Shown piece after piece: positions 14,197 to 21,099 of a stretch of 36,689 bases of DNA. The translations under genes were made by a program, and so were the position numbers. The stretch lies in the NCBI GenBank assembly GCA_905479535.1, contig CAJQMW010000508.1:1-36689 (forward strand), written 5' to 3'. The notes beneath the pieces were generated by a model. It did no database searches. It was not told the DNA's origin and worked only from the letters and a program-made list of their open reading frames with translations. The DNA is from an uncultured Maribacter sp. (GTDB taxonomy: Bacteria > Bacteroidota > Bacteroidia > Flavobacteriales > Flavobacteriaceae). Every line of letters starts with the position of its first letter. The stretch's first letter is position 1.

Positions 14197-14517
14197 ATGC
14201 AAGCGACACGCAAACAAATCTTTACCCTAGCCTGGAAACTTTTCAAAGGCGGCATCTTTCAAAACTTCGCTGACGCATTACGCGCAGCATGGAAGCAAGC
14301 CACACAGGGTTTCAACCTTGTAAGCTTCATCAAGAAATCAACCGGCAAAATCACAGAGCGTAGAATTGCTTTACTTAGCCGGTTCTACACACCCAAAGGA
14401 ACAAGTGACCGCAAACCCACATCAACCCTCAAATTTGTGGATCTACAAAAGATAGAGGCAGGAGAGAAATTTTTCATCATTTCTTTCAATCCTGAACAGG
14501 TTATCAGTTTTTCATAA
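14197..14517 (+). CDS. SH3-beta-barrel-like early protein
   Basis: 106 residues. The N-terminus (TRKQIFTLAWKLFKGGIFQN followed by FADALRAAWK) and the C-terminal strands match in pattern a Bacteroidota phage and mobile-element family sometimes annotated as SH3 beta-barrel fold proteins. It is basic (many Lys and Arg), so nucleic-acid binding is plausible. It is the first gene behind the promoter at 14130 and is followed by a terminator-like hairpin. Confidence 0.6.
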   Translation: MQATRKQIFTLAWKLFKGGIFQNFADALRAAWKQATQGFNLVSFIKKSTGKITERRIALLSRFYTPKGTSDRKPTSTLKFVDLQKIEAGEKFFIISFNPEQVISFS

Positions 14518-14533
14518 ACATTCACCCTTCTTT

Positions 14534-14558
14534 CCCGGTCACATTGTGGCCGGGTTTT
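14534..14558 (+). terminator. hairpin terminator or attenuator
   Basis: CCCGG 14534-14538 pairs with CCGGG 14550-14554, then TTTT. The next gene starts 13 bases later, so it may only reduce read-through. Confidence 0.65.
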
Positions 14559-14570
14559 AACTCTATCACC

Positions 14571-14777
14571 ATGAATAAAATTGATGTTGAAAAGCTGATC
14601 GATTTAAACCCTGTCATACTCGCAAAGCACAAGGCAGGGAAAAACAAAAAGCAACTGACTGCCTATCCCGGCATGACTTCTTTACAAGTCACCTACTGCC
14701 TGGGAGGTCGAACGATATTCAAACCTTTCACTTCCATTGAGGAAGCGGAGGAATTTTATAATGATCTTGAATTTTAA
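14571..14777 (+). CDS. small hypothetical protein
   Basis: 68 residues from ATG 14571, basic in the centre (LAKHKAGKNKKQLTAYPGM) with an acidic C-terminal helix (SIEEAEEFYNDLEF). It lies between a hairpin and the next gene, 12 bases away. No family recognised. Confidence 0.6.
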   Translation: MNKIDVEKLIDLNPVILAKHKAGKNKKQLTAYPGMTSLQVTYCLGGRTIFKPFTSIEEAEEFYNDLEF

Positions 14778-14789
14778 AAAGCAAATCCA

Positions 14790-15182
14790 ATGAAAGCTAC
14801 CGTAATGGTTCAAAAAGAGATTGACATTAAGTATCTCTACATTTCCGTTCCCGTTCGTTACGACGATGAAGATATTCCTTATGACTTCCCATTGAGAAAT
14901 GGCGATAACTGGTCGGCTACCGTTGAGGTTGACACCGGGAAAATCACTGAATGGCCTAAAGGGAAAACCGGATCAATGTTTATGAAAGTTGTTGACGGCG
15001 GTACTTACATTTTAAGGGATGAATCCAAAAATGAAGTTGCCCGAATTGACGAAGATTACGTGCCAAATAGCCTTATTCCGGGTGAATACGGTGATTATAT
15101 CCATCTTGAAATTGATGAAAATGGAGTGATCACAAATTGGCTCAAAAACCCGTCTGTTGACGACTTCTTTACAGAAGATTAA
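14790..15182 (+). CDS. hypothetical protein
   Basis: 130 residues, acidic, strand-rich (KYLYISVPVRYDDEDIPYDF; GEYGDYIHLEIDENGVITNW). The pattern resembles phage proteins that contain a D-E-D-I-P-x-D-F segment, whose function is unknown. It is followed by a hairpin and T-run. Confidence 0.6.
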   Translation: MKATVMVQKEIDIKYLYISVPVRYDDEDIPYDFPLRNGDNWSATVEVDTGKITEWPKGKTGSMFMKVVDGGTYILRDESKNEVARIDEDYVPNSLIPGEYGDYIHLEIDENGVITNWLKNPSVDDFFTED

Positions 15183-15202
15183 GACCTACAATTCCATCAT
15201 AT

Positions 15203-15230
15203 CCCGGCTACCTCCCGTGCCGGTTTTAAA
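15203..15230 (+). terminator. hairpin with T-run before 15240 gene
   Basis: CCGGC 15204-15208 pairs with GCCGG 15219-15223, followed by TTTT. The start codon at 15240 lies 12 bases further, so attenuation is likely instead of full termination. Confidence 0.5.
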
Positions 15231-15239
15231 AAATCAATT

Positions 15240-15461
15240 ATGAATCCAGGAACAAAGGTAACCTACATTGGAAACCCCTATAAGGGTCCAGAAAAAGGAA
15301 TTGTGAAAAGCCTGAGCCAAGACCGCAAACGGGCATTTGTTGTATTCAACTGCGGTAATCAATGGGACCGGTACCAGGACTATACCGCCGCAAGTTGCTC
15401 ATTAGACGATCTGGTAGAAGGTTGGGAAGAACATAAAAACAATCAGAATGAGGCTATCTAA
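15240..15461 (+). CDS. KOW/SH3-like small phage protein, paralogue A
   Basis: 73 residues. Pattern G-x-K-V-x-Y then GIVKS, VFNCG, W-D-x-Y-Q-x-Y-T-A-A-x-C and an L-x-x-G-W end matches a widespread small phage family. The same layout is seen in the gene at 29808, so the genome has two paralogues. The fold is probably a small beta-barrel; the biochemical role is unknown. It overlaps the next gene by 14 bases. Confidence 0.65.
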   Translation: MNPGTKVTYIGNPYKGPEKGIVKSLSQDRKRAFVVFNCGNQWDRYQDYTAASCSLDDLVEGWEEHKNNQNEAI

Positions 15462-15795
15462 ATCACAGATACCCGAAGTTATCCGGGAAATTGAAACCAT
15501 CCGGCAACACGCGACGGAGGAAGAAAAGGCGCGGTTGAATTGGGAAGATTTTCACCCTTCGTCTGATGAAAATTGTATTTACGGTTTAATGACCGGGCAT
15601 TGCGACTCTGTTCGTGCTAGGCAGCTTGCCCGAATGTCAGGGAATGAAAAATCTATTCACCCTGCCGGATGGTCCTATCAAGTATCTCCGATGGAAATCT
15701 TTATCCACGATCACGAAGAACTGAATTTTGAAATCATTCAATACATCAAAGGAGAGATTAACGAACTGCCGGATCTGGCGCAATTTGTAGAATAA
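15448..15795 (+). CDS. hypothetical protein
   Basis: 115 residues. Helical N-terminus, then a Cys/His-containing middle (CIYGLMTGHCDSVRARQLAR) and acidic C-terminus. Similar G-L-M-T-G-x-C-x-S-x-R-A strings occur in phage hypotheticals. It overlaps the upstream gene by 14 bases and abuts the downstream start by one base. Confidence 0.6.
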   Translation: MRLSKSQIPEVIREIETIRQHATEEEKARLNWEDFHPSSDENCIYGLMTGHCDSVRARQLARMSGNEKSIHPAGWSYQVSPMEIFIHDHEELNFEIIQYIKGEINELPDLAQFVE

Positions 15796-16223
15796 TGAAA
15801 ACCAGAGTAAAAGAACTAATCGAAATAGCCCACAAAGAATTGAGAAAAAACACTGACATGGGCTTAGAGGCTGCTTACCATGCGATTGATGAGCTTAAAA
15901 AGCTTTACCAAAAGCCAACCCGGCATCCTTCCGAAATTACCCTAGATGAATTTGTACATGTAGTCAAAATACTAAATCCATTTGTGGTTAATTGTGTGCC
16001 AGAATGGTATTTGTATGAAAACAATGAAAACAATAACATCAGGATAGACGGGTCAGATGGTAAAATAAAAGTGTACTTGCATTGGGATGCATTTGGTGCA
16101 ATATCTTCAATAATTGGTGAGACTGAATCACAAAGAGCGCAGCCTTCGTTTAGTCAAGTATTCAAAATAGCCGCCTACCTTGATTCTATTGGAATTGAGT
16201 ACCGGCCCAAAAATAAGGAATAA
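15795..16223 (+). CDS. hypothetical protein
   Basis: 142 residues, helical N-terminal part and strand-rich centre with many Asn (YENNENNNIRIDG). One-base overlaps with both neighbours (TAATG) indicate translational coupling. No family recognised. Confidence 0.6.
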   Translation: MKTRVKELIEIAHKELRKNTDMGLEAAYHAIDELKKLYQKPTRHPSEITLDEFVHVVKILNPFVVNCVPEWYLYENNENNNIRIDGSDGKIKVYLHWDAFGAISSIIGETESQRAQPSFSQVFKIAAYLDSIGIEYRPKNKE

Positions 16224-16504
16224 TGAAAATAATAAACAAGCAATCAGGATTAGAAATAGACTTAATTCAAGTCTCCCACAGGATAAAGAAACTCATTGGC
16301 GAAGGAGCTTTAATAAGTGCAGCCTATTACCTATATAGATTTGGCTTTGATGTAAAAACAGAAATCGACGAACTTGTAAAAATGGAAGAAGATACCAGGG
16401 AGAACATAATGAACGGCAAAGAATTGAATTTCAAAGAAAGGATTGACAAGTCAAACGAAATATCCAAAATACTTATGGAGATTGTTAATGATCTTACAAA
16501 GTAG
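16223..16504 (+). CDS. hypothetical helical protein
   Basis: 93 residues, almost wholly helical and charged (ELVKMEEDTRENIMNGKELN). It is coupled to the upstream gene by a one-base overlap. Function unknown. Confidence 0.6.
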   Translation: MKIINKQSGLEIDLIQVSHRIKKLIGEGALISAAYYLYRFGFDVKTEIDELVKMEEDTRENIMNGKELNFKERIDKSNEISKILMEIVNDLTK

Positions 16505-16509
16505 CCAGA

Positions 16510-16761
16510 ATGAAGCTATCTAAAACGCAAAAAGAAGTCATTCAGTTAATGCGAGAAGGCTGGCAAGCCGGTTGGACAGTTGGCATAAAGCCCCGTACAC
16601 GGATACAAAACGGAGGCATTGGCAAGGGTGGAGAAAGTAAAACCTTGAACTCCAATACATTCTTTTCTTTGATTGATAAAAAGCTCATTGAGCAAACCGG
16701 AGAAAGGTATCCGAGTAAAAAATATGATCTTACAGAACTTGGCAAAAGCATTGATCTATGA
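16510..16761 (+). CDS. winged-helix-like small protein
   Basis: 83 residues. LSKTQKEVIQLMREGWQAGW, then FFSLIDKKLIEQTGER and KYDLTELGKSI have the pattern of a small winged helix as seen in phage proteins of restriction-associated or MarR-like shape. The DNA-binding role is inferred only. It overlaps the next gene by 4 bases. Confidence 0.55.
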   Translation: MKLSKTQKEVIQLMREGWQAGWTVGIKPRTRIQNGGIGKGGESKTLNSNTFFSLIDKKLIEQTGERYPSKKYDLTELGKSIDL

Positions 16762-16940
16762 CCACCGAAGAAAAACAAGAAATTCTAAAGGTAGCAACCC
16801 AAACAGCAGCCCAGGCACTTTACGCTTCATTTGTCCTTTGTGATCTAAAAGACAAGATTGCAACAACAATCGACTTTGAAGATGCAACAGGCGAAACGCA
16901 CCGCTTTAAATTATCATTTGAAAAAATTGTGACAGGATGA
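16758..16940 (+). CDS. small hypothetical protein
   Basis: 60 residues, one helix (ILKVATQTAAQALYASFVLC) followed by two or three strands. It overlaps both neighbours by 4 bases. Function unknown. Confidence 0.5.
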   Translation: MTTEEKQEILKVATQTAAQALYASFVLCDLKDKIATTIDFEDATGETHRFKLSFEKIVTG

Positions 16941-17173
16941 CTTACAAATTTGACAAAGTAGTAAAAGTAACCATCAAGTTTGAAGATTCGCAAAAGCATA
17001 TTTACGAGTCATTTAAACAATGGTTGCATGAAAATGAAATCTTCCCGGCTGTTCGCGGTGGTTTCGGCGGCATAAATTATGCTAGTTGGAATTACTCAGA
17101 AGAAAATGCAGAAAAGATACGGGCATGGATGCAAGAAAATGATTGCACTTATTCACATTTTTTAAAATCGTAG
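16937..17173 (+). CDS. small hypothetical protein
   Basis: 78 residues with alternating strands and a helix ending in MQENDCTYSHFLKS. A four-base overlap with the upstream gene and a two-base gap to the next support translation. Function unknown. Confidence 0.5.
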   Translation: MTYKFDKVVKVTIKFEDSQKHIYESFKQWLHENEIFPAVRGGFGGINYASWNYSEENAEKIRAWMQENDCTYSHFLKS

Positions 17174-17175
17174 TG

Positions 17176-17442
17176 ATGAATTACCAAAAACAAGCCCCGG
17201 AAGATGTGGTTGATTTGTTGAGAAAAAACAATGTGCGATATTTTGAATTAGATTACTACGCATTTCCTCAAACATTCGGATCAACTTCCGGGCCACATGG
17301 CGGTATGGGAGGGCAAGCAATTTCAACCTTCACGGTAGAAGCTTACGTTTGCGAGGGGACTGGACCAACAGTTTACACTTGTGCCGGAAAATTAAAATTT
17401 GATCCCGGAAAATTCGACTTATCGAAAAGGCCAAGGTGGTAG
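17176..17442 (+). CDS. small hypothetical protein
   Basis: 88 residues from ATG 17176, two bases after the previous stop. It contains a Gly-rich turn (FGSTSGPHGGMGGQAISTFT) followed by strands, similar in pattern to phage proteins with G-G-x-G-G-Q-A. It is the last gene of the early run that begins at 14197. Function unknown. Confidence 0.6.
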   Translation: MNYQKQAPEDVVDLLRKNNVRYFELDYYAFPQTFGSTSGPHGGMGGQAISTFTVEAYVCEGTGPTVYTCAGKLKFDPGKFDLSKRPRW

Positions 17443-17470
17443 GTTTTGATTAATTTTTTTAAACTTTAAC

Positions 17471-17489
17471 TAAATCAACACTAAACACA
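17471..17489 (+). repeat. dispersed 19-base repeat, copy 1
   Basis: AAATCAACACTAAACACAC. One of five near-identical plus-strand copies (others at 22749, 26538, 32627, 36396). It lies about 40 bases upstream of the -7 box TATATTTG at 17512, so it might be an activator site here. Confidence 0.5.
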
Positions 17490-17511
17490 CAGCAATTTTA
17501 TTTATTTTTTC

Positions 17512-17519
17512 GTATATTT
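17512..17519 (+). promoter_or_regulatory. -7 promoter element of small RNA / operon leader
   Basis: TATATTTG matches TAnnTTTG exactly, but no clear TTTG is found 20 bases upstream, where the sequence is T-rich. The promoter may depend on an activator bound at the 17471 repeat. Confidence 0.5.
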
Positions 17520-17525
17520 GGACGG

Positions 17526-17637
17526 TGATTTATTCACTTTCTTTCAGTTCTGAGTCGCTCCGGGGTTGAAAGAAATAAGCAGGATTACGAGCCTGTTTAA
17601 GCCGTCTGGATGAGCGACCCAGACGGCTTTTCTTTTT
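17526..17637 (+). ncRNA. candidate small RNA or attenuator with strong terminator
   Basis: From the probable start after the -7 box, TTTCTTTCA 17538-17546 pairs with TGAAAGAAA 17567-17575. The segment ends with a perfect 11-bp hairpin, AAGCCGTCTGG 17599-17609 with CCAGACGGCTT 17619-17629, followed by a T-rich tail. GTCGCTC 17554-17560, in the first loop, is complementary to GAGCGAC 17612-17618 in the terminator loop, so a loop-loop contact is possible. It could be a free RNA of about 110 nt or an attenuator for the replication operon. Confidence 0.6.
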
Positions 17638-17675
17638 TACGCCTCCATCCCCCGTTGGCCTTAACTTCTTATCCC

Positions 17676-17936
17676 ATGTTCAATACATTCAATGAAAGGC
17701 TAATCAACACCCTGGAAACCGAGTTAAAAGCGGTTGGGTTGACAATTAAAAAGGCGCGGGAAACTGATAAAAACAACCCGGATTTAATGTTTGTGATCGG
17801 TAAGTTACTCTCCACTTATCCGGTGAGTTTTAACATTGACTTCTTTATCTCCACACTTGATTTACAGGTTAGTAAATCCCCCTACAAAGAGCGATGCACT
17901 TACCTGTACAATAGATCAAAAAAGAAAGTAGCATGA
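17676..17936 (+). CDS. small hypothetical protein
   Basis: 86 residues from ATG 17676, which lies after the terminator hairpin; a start inside the hairpin is unlikely. Helical and basic at the C-terminus (YNRSKKKVA). It is the first gene of the replication operon and overlaps the next start by 4 bases. No family recognised. Confidence 0.6.
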   Translation: MFNTFNERLINTLETELKAVGLTIKKARETDKNNPDLMFVIGKLLSTYPVSFNIDFFISTLDLQVSKSPYKERCTYLYNRSKKKVA

Positions 17937-18358
17937 ATTACGACTACCAAATACACGTTTCCGGCACAGTTGATCAAAACCAAATCAGCTACGCCTTTCA
18001 GGTTATCAACCTGGACACCGCCGAATTAATCCACGAAGCTGCATTTTCCGGGCCAGAGAGCAAAGAAAATACAATTCACCTTGCAGAGTATAAAGCCGTT
18101 TTTGAGGCTATCACATGGCTTTACAAACGCGGTCTACACAAAGATCAATTCATTGTCTTTTTCACCTGCTCAGAGCTTGTGTGTAAGCAGATGAACGGGG
18201 AGTTAACGGTTGGTGAGTATTCCTATAAAGAAACCGCTGTGCGCTGCCTGACGGCGAAAGACGAATATTTCTGGTGTTTGGATTTTGAACAAGTTTCGGA
18301 AGATGATAACGCGGAAGTCATTGCCCTGGCTAAGTCTAAAATTTTGCAAATAGTTTAG
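17933..18358 (+). CDS. RNase H-fold protein
   Basis: 141 residues. A strand-rich N-terminus, then HLAEYKAVFEAITWLYKRG with the conserved Glu (about residue 52), then a strand ending in CSELVCKQMNGE, and finally DNAEVIALAKSKI near the C-terminus, follow the order of RNase HI. The usual Asp of the first strand (D-G-S) is replaced by H-V-S-G and the second Asp by a Ser-Glu pair, so catalysis is uncertain. A role in primer or R-loop removal near replication is possible; a non-catalytic role is equally so. Confidence 0.55.
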   Translation: MNYDYQIHVSGTVDQNQISYAFQVINLDTAELIHEAAFSGPESKENTIHLAEYKAVFEAITWLYKRGLHKDQFIVFFTCSELVCKQMNGELTVGEYSYKETAVRCLTAKDEYFWCLDFEQVSEDDNAEVIALAKSKILQIV

Positions 18359-18360
18359 AT

Positions 18361-19206
18361 ATGACACTCGGAGGATTATTCAGCGGCATTGGAGGTTTTG
18401 AACTGGCAGCACAGTGGGCCGGGATCACTCCGGTTTGGTCAAACGAAATAAATCCATTTTGCTGCAAAGTACTACGTAAAAACTTTTTCCATGAAATCAT
18501 CGAAGCAGACATTAGAACGATCGGAAGGAAAAGAAAGCACGAGCTCAGTCCCGTTGACATTATTTGCGGAGGATTCCCTTGCCAACCGTTCAGTGGAGCG
18601 GGGAAGCGAAAAGGCAATAATGATGACCGTTACCTCTGGCCGGAAATGCTCAGGGTTATTGACGAAATCAAACCAACTTGGGTTATTGGTGAAAATGTTG
18701 CTGGAATCACGAGCATGGACATCGAAACTAACCTATTTAAAATGGAGGACGAAGAAAATTATTTCCTATGGGTTGAAAAAGTCCTGCAAAGAATCATCAC
18801 CGATCTTAACTCAATCGGATACGACGTTCCACGAACACGTCAAGGCGAACCGATATTTTTTAATATTCCAGCTTGTGCAGTTGGGGCGCCACACCAAAGA
18901 GAAAGGATTTGGATTATTGCCTACCCCGACAGCAAGTTGCAAGATGCCATTATCCCCGCAATCAGCAAGGTTAAAAACAACAACGGGTTGCCGTCCAAGC
19001 GGAGCGAAGATTGGAGCAAGTTTGAATTGGTGTCCGGAATTGGGCTTACAGGAGTTGGATTCTACAACGGACACGACATTGAACCCACGGTTATTAGAGG
19101 CAATGATGGGTTATCCGAAAGACTGGACCAAAATCACGCCCTCGGAAACGCCATAGTCCCGCAAATAGCGCAGGTGATTTTTGAATCAATTTTACAAATA
19201 GTTTAA
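18361..19206 (+). CDS. dcm: DNA cytosine-5 methyltransferase
   Basis: 281 residues. Motif I LFSGIGGFELA at 6-16, catalytic motif IV GGFPCQPFS at 70-78 (Cys74), ENV at about 111, QRERIWIIAYP near 179-189 (motif VIII) and GNAIVPQIA near the end (motif X) are all present. It methylates cytosine C5 in DNA; the target site cannot be read. The region between motifs VIII and X is short, so the recognition domain is small. No restriction enzyme lies beside it, suggesting self-protection against host restriction. A second long frame lies inside this gene (18491-19156). Confidence 0.9.
   Translation: MTLGGLFSGIGGFELAAQWAGITPVWSNEINPFCCKVLRKNFFHEIIEADIRTIGRKRKHELSPVDIICGGFPCQPFSGAGKRKGNNDDRYLWPEMLRVIDEIKPTWVIGENVAGITSMDIETNLFKMEDEENYFLWVEKVLQRIITDLNSIGYDVPRTRQGEPIFFNIPACAVGAPHQRERIWIIAYPDSKLQDAIIPAISKVKNNNGLPSKRSEDWSKFELVSGIGLTGVGFYNGHDIEPTVIRGNDGLSERLDQNHALGNAIVPQIAQVIFESILQIV
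18491..19156 (+). CDS. overprinted frame inside the methyltransferase gene
   Basis: ATG 18491 to 19156 encodes 221 residues in the +1 frame relative to the methyltransferase; the frame is open from about 18452. It is not random in look: it contains TSGRKCSGLL, LGLLVKMLLES..W, YLKW, FGLLPTPTAS and LNPRLLEAMMGYPKDWT. From memory these match an uncharacterised phage/Bacteroidota protein family found with cytosine methyltransferases. It lacks a clear ribosome-binding site, so expression would rely on reinitiation or coupling. The alternative is that the likeness only mirrors conservation of the methyltransferase frame. Confidence 0.45.
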   Translation: MKSSKQTLERSEGKESTSSVPLTLFAEDSLANRSVERGSEKAIMMTVTSGRKCSGLLTKSNQLGLLVKMLLESRAWTSKLTYLKWRTKKIISYGLKKSCKESSPILTQSDTTFHEHVKANRYFLIFQLVQLGRHTKEKGFGLLPTPTASCKMPLSPQSARLKTTTGCRPSGAKIGASLNWCPELGLQELDSTTDTTLNPRLLEAMMGYPKDWTKITPSETP

Positions 19207-19217
19207 TACGTTGTCCC

Positions 19218-20294
19218 ATGATTACACAAATTCTACTAAATAACCTGGATAGTGATAACAACAGAATCAGCTACCGTAGGGATTGGAATAAAATAACCGG
19301 ATCAGTTACCGCTACCATTCTTTTGCAACAGGTTTACTACTGGTATAAAATCAATGACTTTAAGCCATTTTATAAATTCAAGTGTGCTCCAAGTAAGCCT
19401 CATAAGTTGTATAACCCAGATAAGCCAGACGATTGGTGTAGCGAGCTTGGGTTTACAGAACGCGAATTTGACGGTGCATTGAAGCGGATAGGATTTAAGT
19501 ACACACAAAAGACCAAAAACCAGAAACACAGCCAGTTAGTTGAGTTCTGGACTGATTCATCAAGGGTTACTCACTACAAGCTAAACATGGTGAATTTCCT
19601 TTGCGCATTAATGGATTTATACCTAACCAACAATTTGTCGGTTACGAAAACAACAAAAAGTGATTTAGCTAACCTACAAAATGACATTTACGAAACCTAC
19701 AAATTAGACTTTACGAAAAGCACAAAAAGTAGTTTACCTATAACAGATACTACTTCAGATACTACTTCAGATACTACCAAAGAAGAACACGCGGAAAAAT
19801 CCGCGCCCCCTGTTTTCGATCAACCAGAAAAAAAAGAAACCTCTAAAAGCGACAAAAAAGAAATGTCCCATCCCCCGGTTGCGGCGACCCCCTTCCAAGA
19901 CTTCCCGGAATGTGATGAAGATTTAAAGCCTGTATTTGGGTTTCAAAATTTTTGGGATACCTACGACATGAAATTGGATCGGGCAAAATGCGAATCTAAG
20001 TGGAAAAAATTAAAGCAATCTGAAATTAACGAAATCGAAAGAACCCTGTCTTTTTACGTAGCCGACACGGTAAAAGATGATTCAGAGCAAACGAAGGGAG
20101 TTTGGCGGCGGCGAAGAAAAAACCCAATTACATACCTAAATCAAAAAACCTGGAAAGATTACGCAGACGCTACCGGCCCACTGGTCAAGAAATCCGGCAA
20201 AGTAGTTTCTATCGGCAAAGACAGACCGGCATCAATTGCAATTATTGACGATTCAAAATATGACAAATGGCGGAACAAAGCACAGACAACGTAG
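19218..20294 (+). CDS. phage replication initiator / replisome organiser
   Basis: 358 residues. The N-terminal third is a winged-helix-like domain (GSVTATILLQQVYYWYK; WCSELGFTEREFDGALKRIG), as in phage initiation proteins. The middle is a disordered Thr/Ser/Lys/Pro-rich linker. The C-terminal part (FWDTYDMKLDRAKCESKWKK to NPITYLNQKTWKD) is of DnaD/DnaT-like helicase-recruiting type. The DNA coding for the linker start carries tandem iterons, as lambda O carries its origin. It overlaps the helicase-loader gene by 28 bases. Confidence 0.7.
   Translation: MITQILLNNLDSDNNRISYRRDWNKITGSVTATILLQQVYYWYKINDFKPFYKFKCAPSKPHKLYNPDKPDDWCSELGFTEREFDGALKRIGFKYTQKTKNQKHSQLVEFWTDSSRVTHYKLNMVNFLCALMDLYLTNNLSVTKTTKSDLANLQNDIYETYKLDFTKSTKSSLPITDTTSDTTSDTTKEEHAEKSAPPVFDQPEKKETSKSDKKEMSHPPVAATPFQDFPECDEDLKPVFGFQNFWDTYDMKLDRAKCESKWKKLKQSEINEIERTLSFYVADTVKDDSEQTKGVWRRRRKNPITYLNQKTWKDYADATGPLVKKSGKVVSIGKDRPASIAIIDDSKYDKWRNKAQTT
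19618..19755. repeat. tandem 23-bp iterons, candidate replication origin
   Basis: Period-23 repeats begin at 19618, 19641, 19664, 19687, 19710 and (weak) 19733. The best copies share TTTACGAAA followed by a CAAA/ACAAAAAG block; TTACGAAA recurs at 19642, 19688 and 19711. The period is not a multiple of three, so the repetition is not a protein repeat. The array lies in the initiator gene, as in lambdoid origins. Confidence 0.65.
19744..19779. repeat. three direct 12-bp repeats
   Basis: CAGATACTACTT occurs at 19744 and 19756, and CAGATACTACCA at 19768. The repeats are in frame and give repeated D-T-T-S in the protein, so they may be a protein-level expansion; they directly follow the iterons. 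Confidence 0.7.
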
Positions 20295-21094
20295 AGTACC
20301 CCAAAACAGTCGAACAGCTACGGGATGAACAGGAAAAGATTAAGAACCGGCATAAACCCCAAAGCTCAATCACTGAAATATCACCCGAATACGCAGCCAA
20401 GTTGCGCGGCGATACATTGAGTGAAGAAAACCAAATCTTGTTGCACGCTGATCAACTGTTGCACCGGCCACAAAAAAAGATTGAACTGGCGATGCCATAC
20501 AACACAGCCAGACGGGTAGTTTGGAAAATCTGCAAAGCAAAAAGCGCAATCATTGGCCGGGAATTTATCGTTGATGAAAACAATAAATCAGTAATCCAAA
20601 ACCTGATCAAATATTTCATTGGCGATGAAAGCGGAGAATACAACCCGTCTAAAGGGCTGCTGCTTTTCGGAAAGGTTGGATTAGGGAAAACCTATCTACT
20701 TTCCGTTATGCAAACTTTTGTGAAAGCCGCGAACATTGAACACCGAAAATTTGGAATAAAGGTTTGCGCTGATATTGTCGATGAGGTGGAAGATACAAGC
20801 AAAGATGCCCCCGGTATCAACGCATTGAATAAGTATTTTTCCGGGAAGGATATGTGTTTCGATGATTTGGGGCAGGAAATTGCTGTTTTGCAGCGATATG
20901 GTAACACTTTTTCAGTCATGGAACGAGTACTTGTGAAAAGGTATTCAAACTTTGTGAACGGTAAGTGTATCACCCATGCCACTACCAACCTGACCCCGGA
21001 AGAAATAGAAACCGTGTATGGTTCCCGGTTAGCTGATCGCTGCAATGAAATGTTCAATTTTGTTTTTATGGACGGTGAAAGCCGTAGAAAATAA
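20267..21094 (+). CDS. DnaC-like AAA+ helicase loader
   Basis: 275 residues. Walker A GKVGLGKT (about 135-142), Walker B DMCFDDLG (about 195-202), sensor I HATTNL and the arginine finger region YGSRLADRCNEMF are all present. N-terminal residues 1-120 would contact helicase. With the initiator just upstream it should load the replicative helicase at the origin; no helicase gene of DnaB type is seen in the window, so the host DnaB is the likely client. It starts within the end of the initiator gene. Confidence 0.85.
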   Translation: MAEQSTDNVEYPKTVEQLRDEQEKIKNRHKPQSSITEISPEYAAKLRGDTLSEENQILLHADQLLHRPQKKIELAMPYNTARRVVWKICKAKSAIIGREFIVDENNKSVIQNLIKYFIGDESGEYNPSKGLLLFGKVGLGKTYLLSVMQTFVKAANIEHRKFGIKVCADIVDEVEDTSKDAPGINALNKYFSGKDMCFDDLGQEIAVLQRYGNTFSVMERVLVKRYSNFVNGKCITHATTNLTPEEIETVYGSRLADRCNEMFNFVFMDGESRRK

Positions 21095-21099
21095 ATCAG

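Noticed and set aside
19744..19779. CRISPR-like repeats
   Set aside because: Three contiguous 12-bp direct repeats without spacers, inside a coding frame.
20692..21057. Minus-strand frame of 121 codons
   Set aside because: Lies opposite the clear AAA+ loader gene, with no promoter or motif.
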